Part shown: one piece after another, positions 8,103 to 19,271 of the stretch | Numbering within the stretch: the stretch's first letter is position 1 | Layout: every line of letters starts with the position of its first letter | Assembly (NCBI GenBank): GCA_038093975.1 | Contig: JBBPTG010000246.1 | Coordinates: forward strand, 1-35,594 | DNA length: 35,594 nucleotides | DNA from: Chalciporus piperatus | Taxonomy: Eukaryota; Basidiomycota; Agaricomycetes; Boletales; Boletaceae | Reading direction: 5' to 3' | Program-made: the position numbers and the translations under genes | Notes under the pieces: generated by a model | What the model was told of the DNA's origin: nothing | Database searches by the model: none | Seen by the model: the letters and a program-made list of their open reading frames with translations, nothing else

Positions 8103-9389
8103 ACAACAAACCTTCCTTGCCACGTGCAAGTTATCTGAAACAGAGGTACAACGACTTCAGAAGCGAGGCATTCATGAGAAAATGAATGGCCTGCTCTATA
8201 ATGAATAGAGTTTGAAAGTCCAGTTCGGTCCAGTCTTTTTGCAGTTTTTGAAAAGACCAAATCAAGACCGGTTTTTTTGATCCATAAATGTCAGTCTAAT
8301 TGAACCAAAACCGCAAAAAACCATTCTTTGGTCTTTTCAGTCCTTTTCATCGGTTTTAATCAATTGCAACTGGTTTTTTGGAAGTGTCGGCTAATGTACT
8401 TGTTCCCGGCTACAAATTGGTCCCTGGGTCAAGTGAAACGGTTCACACACTGTGGAGATATGAGCATTTCAAGATAGCATGTTTTTTGTAGTGATACATC
8501 AGATAATATCAAGTTATGTGTGAAGTCAAGACCAATCATAGACTCAATTCTCAACACATACCAATAAAATATACATAAGTATGTGACTCAGAGAGTGTAT
8601 ATACATGATAGAATGAATTCTATGACATGTTGATCAATATTATCATTGACTAACCTCAATATTTCTCCCAAAAAATCACTTAAGGTCCATAATGGTCAGG
8701 AAAATCTGGAAAAATAGCAGAAAATCTGGAAAAATAGGGTGATAGATAGGGGGTGGCTGTGCATTGGTTGCAACTGGTCTTTTCAGAATTTTTGGTCCTG
8801 TCAAAGTGAAAGACCAAGACCAAGACCAATCAAGACCGGTTGCAACCGGTTGCAAACGACGGTTGCCGACAGTTAATGTTATGATTGCTCACAACACGGC
8901 GGGGACTTAGGTACACTAGACCTTGCGAAAGACTAGGCTGAGTACTAAAACTTAATGACGGTGAAGTCACAAATGGATTAGACTGGGGTCTGTGATAAGT
9001 ACAGGGCTACTTATATACTATTGAGAAGTGCGCACAGACCAACAGCTGCATAAGGAAAACACAAAGGGAAAGATAGATAAGATAAATGGTGTGACAATAA
9101 GAAAAGGTACCAGGCACGTTTTTAGGGTCTAGGCCATGACATCATTGCTGACTCATCTAAGTCTGGACCTTTGTCATGTGACTTGATTATGTAATAGATT
9201 ATGTAATGCTACAGGGACTACCGGAGCGGATAAAGATGAATCCGGCTTGACCCCTAAGTTGTAGACAAAGTCCAGCATTCGAATACCGTTGTAGGCAAAA
9301 GTTTGAAAAGTTTTTAAATACTATAACAGTTAAAGTTGGGTTGGGTTGCCGGTCTTTTGATGGTCCTAGGACTGGACCTTCAAACACTA
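8103..9389. other. AT-rich intergenic stretch with possible non-autonomous element ends
   Basis: No gene is visible. Between about 8220 and 8870 the sequence is AT-rich and both ends are full of related words such as AAGACCGGTT, TTGCAACTGGT and AGACCAA in both orientations, including the perfect 16-bp palindrome ACCGGTTGCAACCGGT at 8835-8850. Two tandem copies of AAAATCTGGAAAAATAG lie at about 8701-8737. From 8877 a TGTTATGATTG start and a TATATACT box near 9015 could mark another eroded LTR in front of the integrase relic. None of these can be delimited firmly. Confidence 0.4.
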
Positions 9390-10372
9390 ATGATGAAGAA
9401 GATCGTCTGTACATTCCAGAAGACAATATAATCCAGATGGAGATAATTCGGATTCACCATGACCTTCCAGCTGCTGGACACCCCGGATATGAAAAGACAC
9501 TAGAACTCATTCAGTGATCTTACATGTGGCCTGGACTGGCAACACTTACAAAGGATTATGTATCCAGGTGTCAAATCTGTTAGAGATTCAAAAGATCGAA
9601 TCAGGCAACTGCAGGTCTTCTCCAGCCACTGCCAATCCCTAGCAGACCCTGGCAAGATATCACAGCAGACTTCATTACAGGTTTACCCGAATCAAGAGGT
9701 TTTGATGTGATCTTGATGGTCATAGATCAGTTCTCAAAGGAAGTTGAGCTCATACTGTGCAACAAAATGTGTTCCGCAATTGACACCACTCAGCTCTTCC
9801 TTTTTTATGTATGGAAGCATCATGGACTTCCCAAATCAATCACATTGGACTGAGGTCCACAGTTTCCGGTGCTAGTCACTAAAGAAATCAATAATGCCCT
9901 TGGTATTGATACCAAGCTCAGTACAGCATTTCACCCACAAATGAACGGACAGTTCGAAATTGTAAACAAAGAAGTTGGGAAGTTCCTTAGAATCTTCTGT
10001 TTCAACAAACAGAAATCATGGGCAGACTGGCTTGCTGTCGCTCAATTCTCTATTAATAACAAATCACACACTTTGACAAAGAAATCTCCGTTCGAAGTCA
10101 CATGTTCATACAAACCATGCATGGGCACAGAACCACATGCTGCCACTTATCAGGCACCAGCTGCCACCACATTCACAAACGCAATGAGGAAAACTATTGC
10201 TGATGTAGAAAAGAACCTGGTCAAGGCCCAGGAATGCATGAAGTCACTAGCCGACAAACATCGCTCGGCAGCGCCCAAATATGAAATCGGCCAGCAGGTA
10301 ATGCTGTCCATGAACTTCCATGCCATACCCATACTACCCCTACCAATACCTGTGCCTCAGGTTTGATTGCAG
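9390..10372 (+). pseudogene. Ty3/Gypsy integrase relic, plus strand, second lineage
   Basis: Translation gives a zinc-binding HHCC region (RIHHDLP, AGHPGYEKTLELI, MWPGL, then CQIC) and an integrase catalytic core. The first catalytic aspartate is in ITADFITGLPES, the second in LD-GPQF, and the glutamate is in HPQMNGQFEIVNKEV. The open frame 9854-10366 covers the end of the core and the start of the C-terminal domain. Three in-frame stops break it at about 9516, 9580 and 9852. Gag, protease and RT are absent. Its sequence and orientation differ from the 3542-8102 element, so it belongs to another family. Confidence 0.85.
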
Positions 10373-10711
10373 CCACTTGACATGAATCAATATGAAGTCA
10401 TCACTGAGAAAACTCAAATCAGCAAGAACAGCAGAGATTGATGTCAGACAACATACCTGGGCTGTCTGGACCACTCAGAAATCACCACAGATGTCCCATT
10501 TTGCCTGTGAACCCATCACATTGACATGAAAAGGTCAAATCACAAAGAAAAGGAGTCAGTCACACCCAAGCAAGAAGCTATGGAAAACTGTCATACCATA
10601 TTGTCTATATGCAGTTCCTCCAATGCCTGTGGTGACTATGCTTCCAGCTCCACAAGTTGCAAAGCCACAAGTAGCAGCTACATAGTATGTATGTAGTACT
10701 TGCATGAACTG
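10373..10711 (+). other. Decayed 3' end of the integrase relic
   Basis: After the stop at 10366 the sequence still looks like broken coding DNA of the same element (short proline- and lysine-rich reading stretches in changing frames) up to about 10680. No LTR was recognised before the UBX gene's stop codon at 10712. Confidence 0.4.
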
Positions 10712-12197
10712 CTAATCATCCTCGGATTCATAGTCGTCGTCCGAATGCAAAGGCAAAGTACTATCTCTAATTATCTCCACAACAAGTTGCTCCCCACTTT
10801 TGAGACCCGCATCCAACAAGGATGTCCCGAATATCCACTTGACTTCTCGTCTAGGATATGCAAGTGTAAGCCTGAATCCCCACCAGGATTCTGGGTCATT
10901 CGTCTGTGATTGAAGGTGGCGCTCGAATTCGTGTAGGTCCTGCCCAGACCCTTCTAACATGTTTTCTGGATCACTTGCTGGTTGAAGTGTGAGAGGTATC
11001 ATCTGCGTATCTGCAAACGCGTAAAGCTCGGTCAGGGTGGAGGTGAGGGGAAATGTCCGAATTATACGCGAGTTCCCAGACAGCTTGATGGCGAGACGAA
11101 TGCCAGTCCCCCCTTCAGGCTCGGGGGGGACAATACACCTTCGCATCCAGCGACGCCATTGCAGCCTCTGAGCTCGAAAGATTTCCTTCCTCTCCCGCTC
11201 CCGCTCCAACCTTTGCTCTTCTTGACGGCGAGCCTCCCCCTCAGTGCACAGGCGCTCTGCTTCTTCTTGGTCCACCCGGATCCGGGCTTGTATCCGCTCG
11301 CGATCACGCTCCGCCGATTCCAAAAAAGCCTTATCTTGCTGCTCACGAAGGAGTCTATTCCGTTCCCGTTCCTGTAACTGTGACTTGAATCGCGTGAGGA
11401 AAGGGGAAACGCGAGGGAGAAGCTGTTCTTCAAGATGGTGCGCAAGTGTTTGAGCTGAAGTCTGTCCAGTTTCTGGGACAGCGGGTCCGTGGTGCCGCGA
11501 AAGGACGGTTAGCACGGCTGTAGCGCTTGAAGACGATGCAGTTGACGAATGATTTCGGCGAGGCTGTAACGCTACGAAAGCGACGAACGGATATGTTGTT
11601 GCCTGCAACTTCTGAGCGGCTGGCAATAGATGTCAACATCACTCTGCCAACACTGGGAATGAACGTTGCTAACCATCCCAAGCGTCTTTGTCTCGAACGT
11701 CTCCTCCCCACACAACAAAGTTATTTGCACTGAGGATTCGGACGAAAGCTGGGTCTGTAAGGGTCGACCTGTTGGAAGATAAACATGAAGTCGTTTGTAG
11801 CAAACATGACTGACCGTTTGAACTCTTGTACGTCATCATGTTCATCAGAAACCAGAATTACACAAGCTATCCTCCCTTCCTTTTGGCAAGTCCCCAAGAC
11901 TTCCTCGTATGTCCCGTCGAAGAAGTCAGGCAAAATCTTTCCCTCTTCAGCAGGACTCGTAGGCGGGTAGGCGTGGCGCCTCGCATTTGCCTGTCGACTG
12001 TCAAGACCCGTTGCGGTCACGGCGGTGAAATCGAGGCTAACTGCGCCAGTTTCCTCTTCAAGGGCTGTAATCCAACGACGAGTTGCAGACCGTGCATCGG
12101 GGTAGGGCTGCCTCTGTGTTCGATAACTGGTGAAGGGTAAGAACCAAAGCATCTGGAAACATGGACTGGTCGAAAGTCTGAGGGACTCGTTTCCCAT
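10712..12197 (-). CDS. UAS and UBX domain protein, FAF2/UBXD8-like
   Basis: Exons 12197-11815, 11768-11674 and 11619-10712 join in phase to 461 codons; the introns are 46 and 54 bp, GT-AG. The first exon holds the start of a thioredoxin-like UAS domain (RRWITALEEETG, then FFDGTYEEVLGTCQKEGR and a conserved EHDD). The second exon completes it with DPAFVRILSANNFVVWGGDV. A long charged coiled coil rich in E and R follows, then a C-terminal UBX domain (LAIKLSGNSRIIRTFPLTST to EQLVVEII) and an acidic tail. Family members recruit the Cdc48/p97 ATPase through UBX, usually at the ER or on lipid droplets. The UBA domain and membrane hairpin expected at the N-terminus were not found; ATG 12197 is the first in-frame candidate, and upstream exons may exist. 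Divergent from catalase. Confidence 0.85.
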
Positions 12198-13046
12198 TCG
12201 AACACATAAAAGGCGATTATGTAAACAGGCTCCTCGAGTGAGGCTGGGCACGACAACAAAGCATTCTCATGTCCAAGTCCTGTAAGTACCACTGGAAGGA
12301 CGAGTAATATGCTTCCTACGCGCTACTGGCAACCAGGATTCAGAAATTTCAATCGCCCCGACATTCTCTCATTCTTTTTTTTAGTAGATTGTTTCACAAC
12401 TGGGATCTCAGCGAAGGGAAAACGCGAGCAGGTTCGGGGTATAATTCCATCGTTATATCCCCCGATTACCCTTCAGGCCTTCCGAAAAACGGGGTCCTCT
12501 CCGACGTTCTCAAAGGGATGTAGGACATTGTAGGCTGACTGGAGTCCAGGCTGCCAGATCGGATCGTCTCCTCTCACAGTCAACTTTCCTTCGGACCACG
12601 GTGTCAGAGCGCGTCTGTAAAACAACGAGCCATTGACCGTCTAGCTCTATATCCGAGTGGGTGACATTGCTCCGCGTATTCAAGACAGACACACGTGGCG
12701 AGAGGATTGTAAAATGTGGACTCAGTCGATCAACAGGAGTCACATTGCATAAAGCATGGCTAGACCCAAGTTCGATGCTGGTTTCATGACTATGTTCCGG
12801 GTGTCTGTTTTGTCGTTGATGATCTTTTCGAGGTATGCTTTCGCGGGGAAAATGAATCGGGCCGTCGAATAGGCACATGGATACCGAAGTACTGACCCCG
12901 AAGTTCCCTCCTTATGAAGGCATGTTCCCATCCACCTGACTTGCTTGCCACGAAATGGTTAAATGGATCTCAGCGGTCCTTGAAATCCTCCCAATCGCCC
13001 TCGATCATTATCTCTCCCTCGCTCCACATCCCCTCATCAATCGATC
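12198..13046. other. Spacer between the UBX gene and catalase
   Basis: This 850-bp stretch should hold the catalase promoter and any missing 5' exons of the UBX gene. On the minus strand there is an open frame at 12878-12510, and a TTTTACAG splice-acceptor-like site near 12615 followed by a short frame ending at about 12474. I cannot link these to a known domain, so no exon is called. No clear TATA box was seen close to the catalase ATG. Confidence 0.35.
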
Positions 13047-15048
13047 ATGCCTTCCGCCCAGGTTTTCAACAATAAAGATGGTGCCGTTTACACCACCTCC
13101 AACGGTACCCCTGTTGTACACCCATACGCGGCCCAGCGCATCGGCACCGTTGGCCCCTTGCTCCTCCAGGGTGCGTATCGATCGATCGTTACATGAGGTT
13201 GATCATGTCGTTGATCTTACTTTGATAGACTTCCACCACATCGATCTTCTTGCCCACTTCGACCGCGAGCGTATCCCTGAACGTGTCGTAAGTTCATGCT
13301 CGATCGAAGAGCTTGACATCGTAGTTGACGACCATCATCCTTTAGGTCCATGCCAAGGGTGCTGGTGCTCACGGTTACTTCGAGCTGACCCACAATCTCA
13401 GCGACATCACCTCTAGCAAGCTCTTCACGCAGGTTGGCAACAAAGTCCGTGCCACTGCCCGCTTTTCCACAGTCGGTGGTGAGCTCGGCTCGGCCGACAC
13501 CGCCCGTGACCCACGTGGCTTTGCTGTCAAGCTCCGAACTGAGGAGGGTAACCTTGACTGGGTGTTCAATAACACCCCTGTCTTCTTCATTAGGGACCCT
13601 GCCAAGTTCCCTCACTTCATCCACACCCAGAAGCGTGACCCCCAGACCCACCTGAAAGATGCTGACATGTTCTGGGTTCGTTGTGTTCATTCAGTTCCAA
13701 TACTCGTGTGTTGACCCTTACATCTCAGGACTACCTCACCCAAAACCCCGAGTCTGCTCATCAGATCACCATCCTCTTCTCTGACCGTGGCACTCCTGAC
13801 GGCTATCACAACATGCACGGCTACTCTGGCCACACCTACAAGTTCGTCAAGGATGACGGCAGCTGGGTCTACACCCAGATCCACCTCATCGCTGATGGTG
13901 GTTTCAAGGTTTGTGTAATCAGCTATCGACTCGGCCATCGGTCCTCATTCTCCCCAGACCCTCGACGGTCCCACCGCAACTAGACTTTCTGCCGAAAACC
14001 CCGACTATGGTATCCAAGCTCTCTTCGCGACCATCGAAGCTGGCAAATACCCATCCTGGACTGTCTACATCGTAAGCACCTTACTTGGATTAAGACGGGT
14101 TCAATCGATTGACTTGGTATCACAGCAAACCATGACCCCTGAGCAGGCTGAGAAGTTCCGCTACAATGTTTTGGATCTCACCAAAGTGTGGTCCCACAAG
14201 GACTACCCTTTGCGCCCCATCGGCAAGTTCGTTTTGAACGAGAACGTTCAGAACTACTTCGCCGAGGTTGAGCAAGTGCGTGTGCTTTGAAATCTGATAG
14301 TAGGCTCACGTTCATCATGTCGCTTTCAGGCTGCTTTCTCTCCCTCCCACACCATCCCTTACTTCGAGCCTTCTTGCGACCCTGTCTTGCAGTCTCGTCT
14401 GTTCTCGTACCCTGACACTCACCGCCACCGTCTTGGTGTCAACTACTCTCAGATCCCCGTCAATCAACCCATTGTTCCCATTTCCAACTTCCAGCGCGAT
14501 GGCTCCATGGCTATTAACAACCAGGGTGCTCGTCCCAACTACCAGAGCACCATCTCTTCTTTGACATACCTCCGCAACAATGGTTCCATCAACGGCGCTC
14601 CTCGTGACCCTGAGCGCGAGGCCAAGCACGAGAGATGGGTTGGTGGCGCTTACTGGGACTTGAGCGAGGTCACCGAACGTCAGTAACTTTGGCTGTTCAT
14701 CAATCGATCCTCCGTGATTGACATTGAGTTATACAGTCGACTTCGAGCAGCCCCGTGCCCTTTACCGCAATGTCATGAACGACACAGACCGTGCCCACCT
14801 CGTTTCCAACATTGTTGGCCACGTCAGTGGTGTCAAGAGCCCTGAGATCAAGGCTCGTGTCCGTGAGTATCAATCCCATCCTAAGGATGTCTCTATATCT
14901 AACTTTCACCATAGTCTCATACTGGGCTTTGGTTGACCAAGAACTCTCCAACCACATTGCTGCTGGCCTCGGTGTTCCCCAGGCTGGTCCTCTCCCTGGC
15001 GTCAAACCAGCTGCTGAGGCCGTCCGTTTCCGTGCTTCCCAGGCATAG
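13047..15048 (+). CDS. Catalase (monofunctional, heme)
   Basis: Nine exons (13047-13170, 13229-13287, 13346-13675, 13729-13908, 13958-14071, 14126-14275, 14330-14678, 14737-14862, 14915-15048) join in phase to 521 codons, separated by eight short GT-AG introns. The enzyme breaks hydrogen peroxide into water and oxygen. Visible hallmarks are the active-site signature [20 protein letters not shown] with the catalytic histidine at about residue 63, the distal asparagine in [11 protein letters not shown] (about 136), and the heme-ligand tyrosine at about 346 in [14 protein letters not shown]. The length fits small-subunit catalases. The C-terminus RASQA is not a classic SKL-type peroxisomal signal, so a cytosolic location is possible. 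The gene converges on ZPR1 with a 132-bp gap. Confidence 0.97.
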
Positions 15049-15180
15049 GATGCTCTGTAACAACAAGGTAGTTCGAGGGTTTAACAAAATGTGTACTATA
15101 GACTGTGTAACAATCCGAGTTCGCCGTCCAGTTCACCTTGAAGTGTTTGGCCAAGTATAGAGATCAGTCGTATTGGCATT

Positions 15181-16866
15181 CTAGACCTTCATGTCATTCA
15201 GCCCTAGGTCCTCATTTTGTTCCCATGTGCGGTCATACAACTCGATCGTCATATTCGGGTCTGGGTCTGGTGCGTAGATGTTTTGTAGGTATGAATTTGC
15301 AAGTGGATCATCCAGGATGACCGTGAACGATCGCTCGGAGTTCTTGACCTGGGGAAATAGTTAGAGGTGAAGGGATATTTCCGCGAGAGACTCACCTCTT
15401 TCAGCTTCTCCAGGAAAGTCGCGAATGCGCCGTCCAAATGCGAGTCGCTTGCAGTGAGGGCCTTGGTCGCAAGCTCATCGTAGATCTGGTCAAGGAGACC
15501 CTCAAGCGTGGTAAAACGGCCGCCGAGCGTGCCCGGTTGGAGTACTAGATCGATCTCAGGGATCTCCATACCACAAGACTCACTCTGCCGCAAAGTTGTT
15601 AGTCGTTTCTCATACTTATCTGAGGGACAGACCTTGAGAACATCTCGACTAAGGTCTTCTTTGTCTTCGACTTTGAGGGTAATCCGCTTGCCTTGAGATG
15701 AGATAGCTGAGCCTGACTTCACCTCATTGTCGCGGTATCCACAGAACTCGCAGTTCGTCGACATGATGATGATATCCTGTTTAGGACCGTTGGCAACTTC
15801 CCGAAGTCGGACAAATCGTAGGTTTGGCGAGACTTACCTTGAAGTATGGAATATTAACCTTCTTCATGAGCGTATTGATGTAGTGTCCGCAGCTCGAACA
15901 TGTTCCGGGGAAAGCGAAGATCTCCTCATTTGATTGCTCTTCCAGTCCTGCCTTTGGTTCTTCCTCCGCACCTTCTGCCTGACCCTCCTGCTCCTCTGTG
16001 ACAGCTGTCGGCCCCTCTACATCGTCCGGCGAAATGAGACCAAGATCAATATTCTGCTGACGCGTGCGGCGATACGTGCGCATGTTCCACTTTGGGTCCG
16101 CCATGCTGCCCACAAATTCGAGGAATGAGTTGCCCGTGGGGTCGTCTACGATAATTGTGAAAGCACGCATTGGCGCAGCCTTTTGCGGCGGCACGTCGCC
16201 GTCCGCGTCCTCTTCGTTATCTGCCAAGATTTCCTTGAATCCGTCAAGAATGGTCTGTATCTTGTTGTATGTCTCCTCGTTCTCTATACGCCGTAGCGGC
16301 TGGTCAGCGCTGAGATCCGTGACAACATCTCGGATGAGACCCTCGACCGTGGTCAGTTGGCCACGCCCGGGAGGAATAGTGAGTTCGAACTCGGGAATTG
16401 TGACGCTGCAGGTGGATGACTTGACGATCTGGCGATCCAAATCTACTCTTGATAGGGCACGCGCTGTGTACGCACCGCCCTCCGCTGGAACATACACTTA
16501 GAACCAGAGTGTTGGCGGGACCCATTGTTGGGACTCACGTCGAATAGTGCTCGCGGCTTGTGTCTCGTTGTTCGAGAATCCACAATGCTCGCATCGGAAA
16601 GACATCACGATGACTTCCCGGAAGAACGGAATCGAGATCAGTAGTAGTCTTGTAATGCCCTAACAGCGGCATGCCTGAGTCTCCGAAAGGTATCAGTATG
16701 CATGGATAAGACAGACCTGCTTTTCACATCGCATGCACAGTGAATCGATCTCCTGCACCAGCCTGTCCTCATCTTCTGCGGCTTGCTCAGGTGCTTCTGC
16801 TCGCTCTTCAGGTCCCTGCGTCCCATCTACCACAGAACCGATGGATGGAAAGAGCTCATTTGACAT
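15181..16866 (-). CDS. ZPR1: Zinc finger protein ZPR1
   Basis: Six exons (16866-16717, 16659-16539, 16484-15838, 15776-15633, 15584-15396, 15348-15181) join in phase to 472 codons. The protein has the duplicated ZPR1 layout: a CX2C...CX2C zinc finger with cysteines at about 44, 47, 73 and 76 ([14 protein letters not shown]) and a beta-barrel-like domain ([20 protein letters not shown]). A second finger has cysteines at about 286, 289, 315 and 318 ([16 protein letters not shown]), followed by a second copy of the domain ([19 protein letters not shown]). ZPR1 binds newly made eEF1A and helps it fold; it is essential in yeast. An acidic stretch of about 30 residues rich in E and A precedes the second finger. 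It lies 179 bp downstream of the ArgRS gene on the same strand. Confidence 0.97.
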
Positions 16867-17045
16867 GATCGTGATATCGCTGAAGATGGGGATCCAACGA
16901 GTACTTGAAGTCGAAGATGTCTCGTTATCTATGGCGATGTCATTGATTAGATCCCGAATAAGCGAGAACGTTTGATGCAAGTTCGATGAGAATTCTGGCG
17001 AGGCTACTAATTAAATTCTAAACGATCCAACTCTAAAGTCTACAA

Positions 17046-19045
17046 CTACATCCTCTCCAACGGACGGATGCTCAGCAACCGCATGGAAGCACCCAAAACG
17101 TCCCGCGCGCAAATATACAACCAGAGCCTTGCCCGAGCCTTGTCTAGGTCCTGCTCTCCCTTCACTACAAGGGTCTCCCATGCACTTGAGATTGCATGCG
17201 CAAGACGGAATGCGAATGTGACTACACCACTGGGTTCGTGCGTTTTCAACGCAGTCTTGACAACGTCTGGGTATGATCCAAGCAAAATGGCGATGTCTCG
17301 GGCGTGTGCCGAGTCGGCAAGCAGCGACGTGTCAATCTGGGAAGGGGGTGGCAGAGGGAGAAGTTCGGGGTTTTTGCGCTCCATGGAAGTAAGCCGGACG
17401 TGAGCATATTGGAGGTATGGTCCTGTATCGCCCTCGAAGGACAGCATTCGGTCCCAGTTAAAGGTATAGTTATTTATCCTGGAAGGATAAGTTAGCGATT
17501 GTAAGAGACAATGGTATTGCTATCAACAAGCATACCGTTTGGCAGCCATGTCCTGAATCTTGATGCCTGTGATTCCGACTTCTTGGCTTACATACTCGGG
17601 ATCTTCTATAGCATTGTATTTTGCTTCGTTTCGCTTCATCTGCTCGTGCATCACAGACGTTGCCTCCTTGATAATCTGGTCTAAAAAGACGGCGGTTCCT
17701 TTCCGCGTGCTCATTCCGAGGACCAAGCCATAGTTGACATGCTCGAGACGATCAGCCCATGGGAACTCCATGAGCTTTAGCATCCGGAAGAACTGAGAGA
17801 GATGAAGATCTTGCTGGGACGCGACAACGTATATCATCTTGTCAAACTGGTACTTTTCCCATCTTTCTATTGCACCAGCGATATCTCGAGTGAGGTATAT
17901 TGAGGTTCCGTCTACAAAGGCGATCAGACAGCGCATGACTAGATCAAGACGAGGGACATGCCTGCTTTTCGAAGGACAGCCTTGCCCAACTTCCACTTCT
18001 CCAGATCAACAAGCTTGGCACCATTGGCGTCGCTGATAAGTCCCAGTTCGTCGAGTCGATCAATTGCTTTATCCATCCACTCTTTTCCGACTTCGCTCTC
18101 TCCGGTATATCGATCGAATGAGACGTTTAGCCGATCGTATTCGTCGATGTACTTTTTGATGCTCAACTCCCGCCATTCCCTCCAGTTCTTCAGGACGCTC
18201 TCATCGCCATCCTCCATCCGTTTGAACATCTTTGCAGCCTCGGCTTTCACGTTTGGATCCGCTTCAGCATCCTTGCTGACTTTGACATATACGTCGTACA
18301 AGTGCTTGATGGCGTCTCGGGATAGTTCCTCTTTGGAGCCATATCTCTCGAAGCCGGAGGCTATCATGCCGAACTAACCCCAAGATAAGTGCGAAACTCG
18401 GGTAGAGGATGCAAGGGAGTACCTGAGTCCCCCAGTCTCCGAGATAGTTAATTGAGACGACTTCCCAACCGCAAGCCTTGTACAAGTTAGCTAAGAATGT
18501 GCCGATGATGGTACTCCGCAGGTGTCCGACGTGGAAGGACTTGGCAATATTAGGAGAAGAGTACTCGATGACGAGTTTTTTCCCGACCCCGATGCTGTTT
18601 GTACCATAAGAAGGGTTGCCGGAAGGACTGTTGTACGTGAGGGTATGTATTTGGCTGAGGACTTCGCGAATGAGATTCGAGGTATTGAGTTGAAAGTGAA
18701 GGAACTGTTTGTCGTGCGTTATTGATGCGATGAAATCATCTGGTTGGAACTAAAAGAAAGATGCTCAGGGATGTGCGCGCTTGGATCAGTGAAGGGCAGA
18801 CTTACGTCCTCTAGTACTTTCTTTGCGAGTTCATCAGGCTTCCCGGGGAGTCGGAATCGAGGGAGGGCGACGGTAAAGTCGACGCCCTTCTTTCCGTAGT
18901 CAACACCTGTGTACGCTTGTTCTATCGTGAGCGGGGGTAACCGATCTGATATGCGTTTTGCGATGGCAGTCCGAAATGCATCAAAAATGCAAGAGGAAGG
19001 ATCGGTGCCGGGGACGTGTGGTAGGGAGGGAAGGGACGAAGCCAT
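17046..19045 (-). CDS. Arginyl-tRNA synthetase, class I
   Basis: Five exons (19045-18806, 18749-18423, 18373-17962, 17911-17536, 17478-17046) join in phase to 595 codons. The enzyme charges tRNA-Arg with arginine. The class I signature is HVGH at residues 153-156 inside [20 protein letters not shown]; the second signature is of the arginyl type, GMSTRKGT instead of KMSKS. The C-terminal DALR anticodon-binding domain starts near [13 protein letters not shown]. The intron at 17912-17961 needs a GC donor (AG|GCATGT); with it the frame passes smoothly from LGKAVLRK to [14 protein letters not shown]. The frame stays open for about 45 codons upstream of the ATG without another ATG, and that segment resembles a mitochondrial presequence. 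The gene is divergent from WDR59. Confidence 0.96.
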
Positions 19046-19271
19046 TGTTCCGATGCGCCGGACTTTGGAGATGGTCGTTGAGATGAACGAGGAGCGGAAG
19101 AAACCAAGTAACACCGCCAGCGTTTTTGATGTCTCTCTACACTTGTATCGATTAGATTTCGCTGAATGGTGAAGACGAAAATAATTCGTGATTTATTTTG
19201 CAATTATTTGTTACCATTATTAAATAAATGATAAAAATAACTAACTAACCTGGTCCATGACATGAACGCAT
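19046..19271. promoter_or_regulatory. Bidirectional promoter region, ArgRS and WDR59
   Basis: A 226-bp spacer separates the two start codons. It includes an AT-rich core near 19185-19245 with TTAAATAAATGA and AAATAACTAAC words. No clear TATA box in a standard position was identified for either gene. Part of the spacer on the ArgRS side is open in frame with that gene. Confidence 0.45.

Noticed and set aside
9199..9426. 75-codon minus-strand frame beside the integrase relic
   Set aside because: It overlaps the plus-strand integrase reading and shows no domain; it is a shadow frame.
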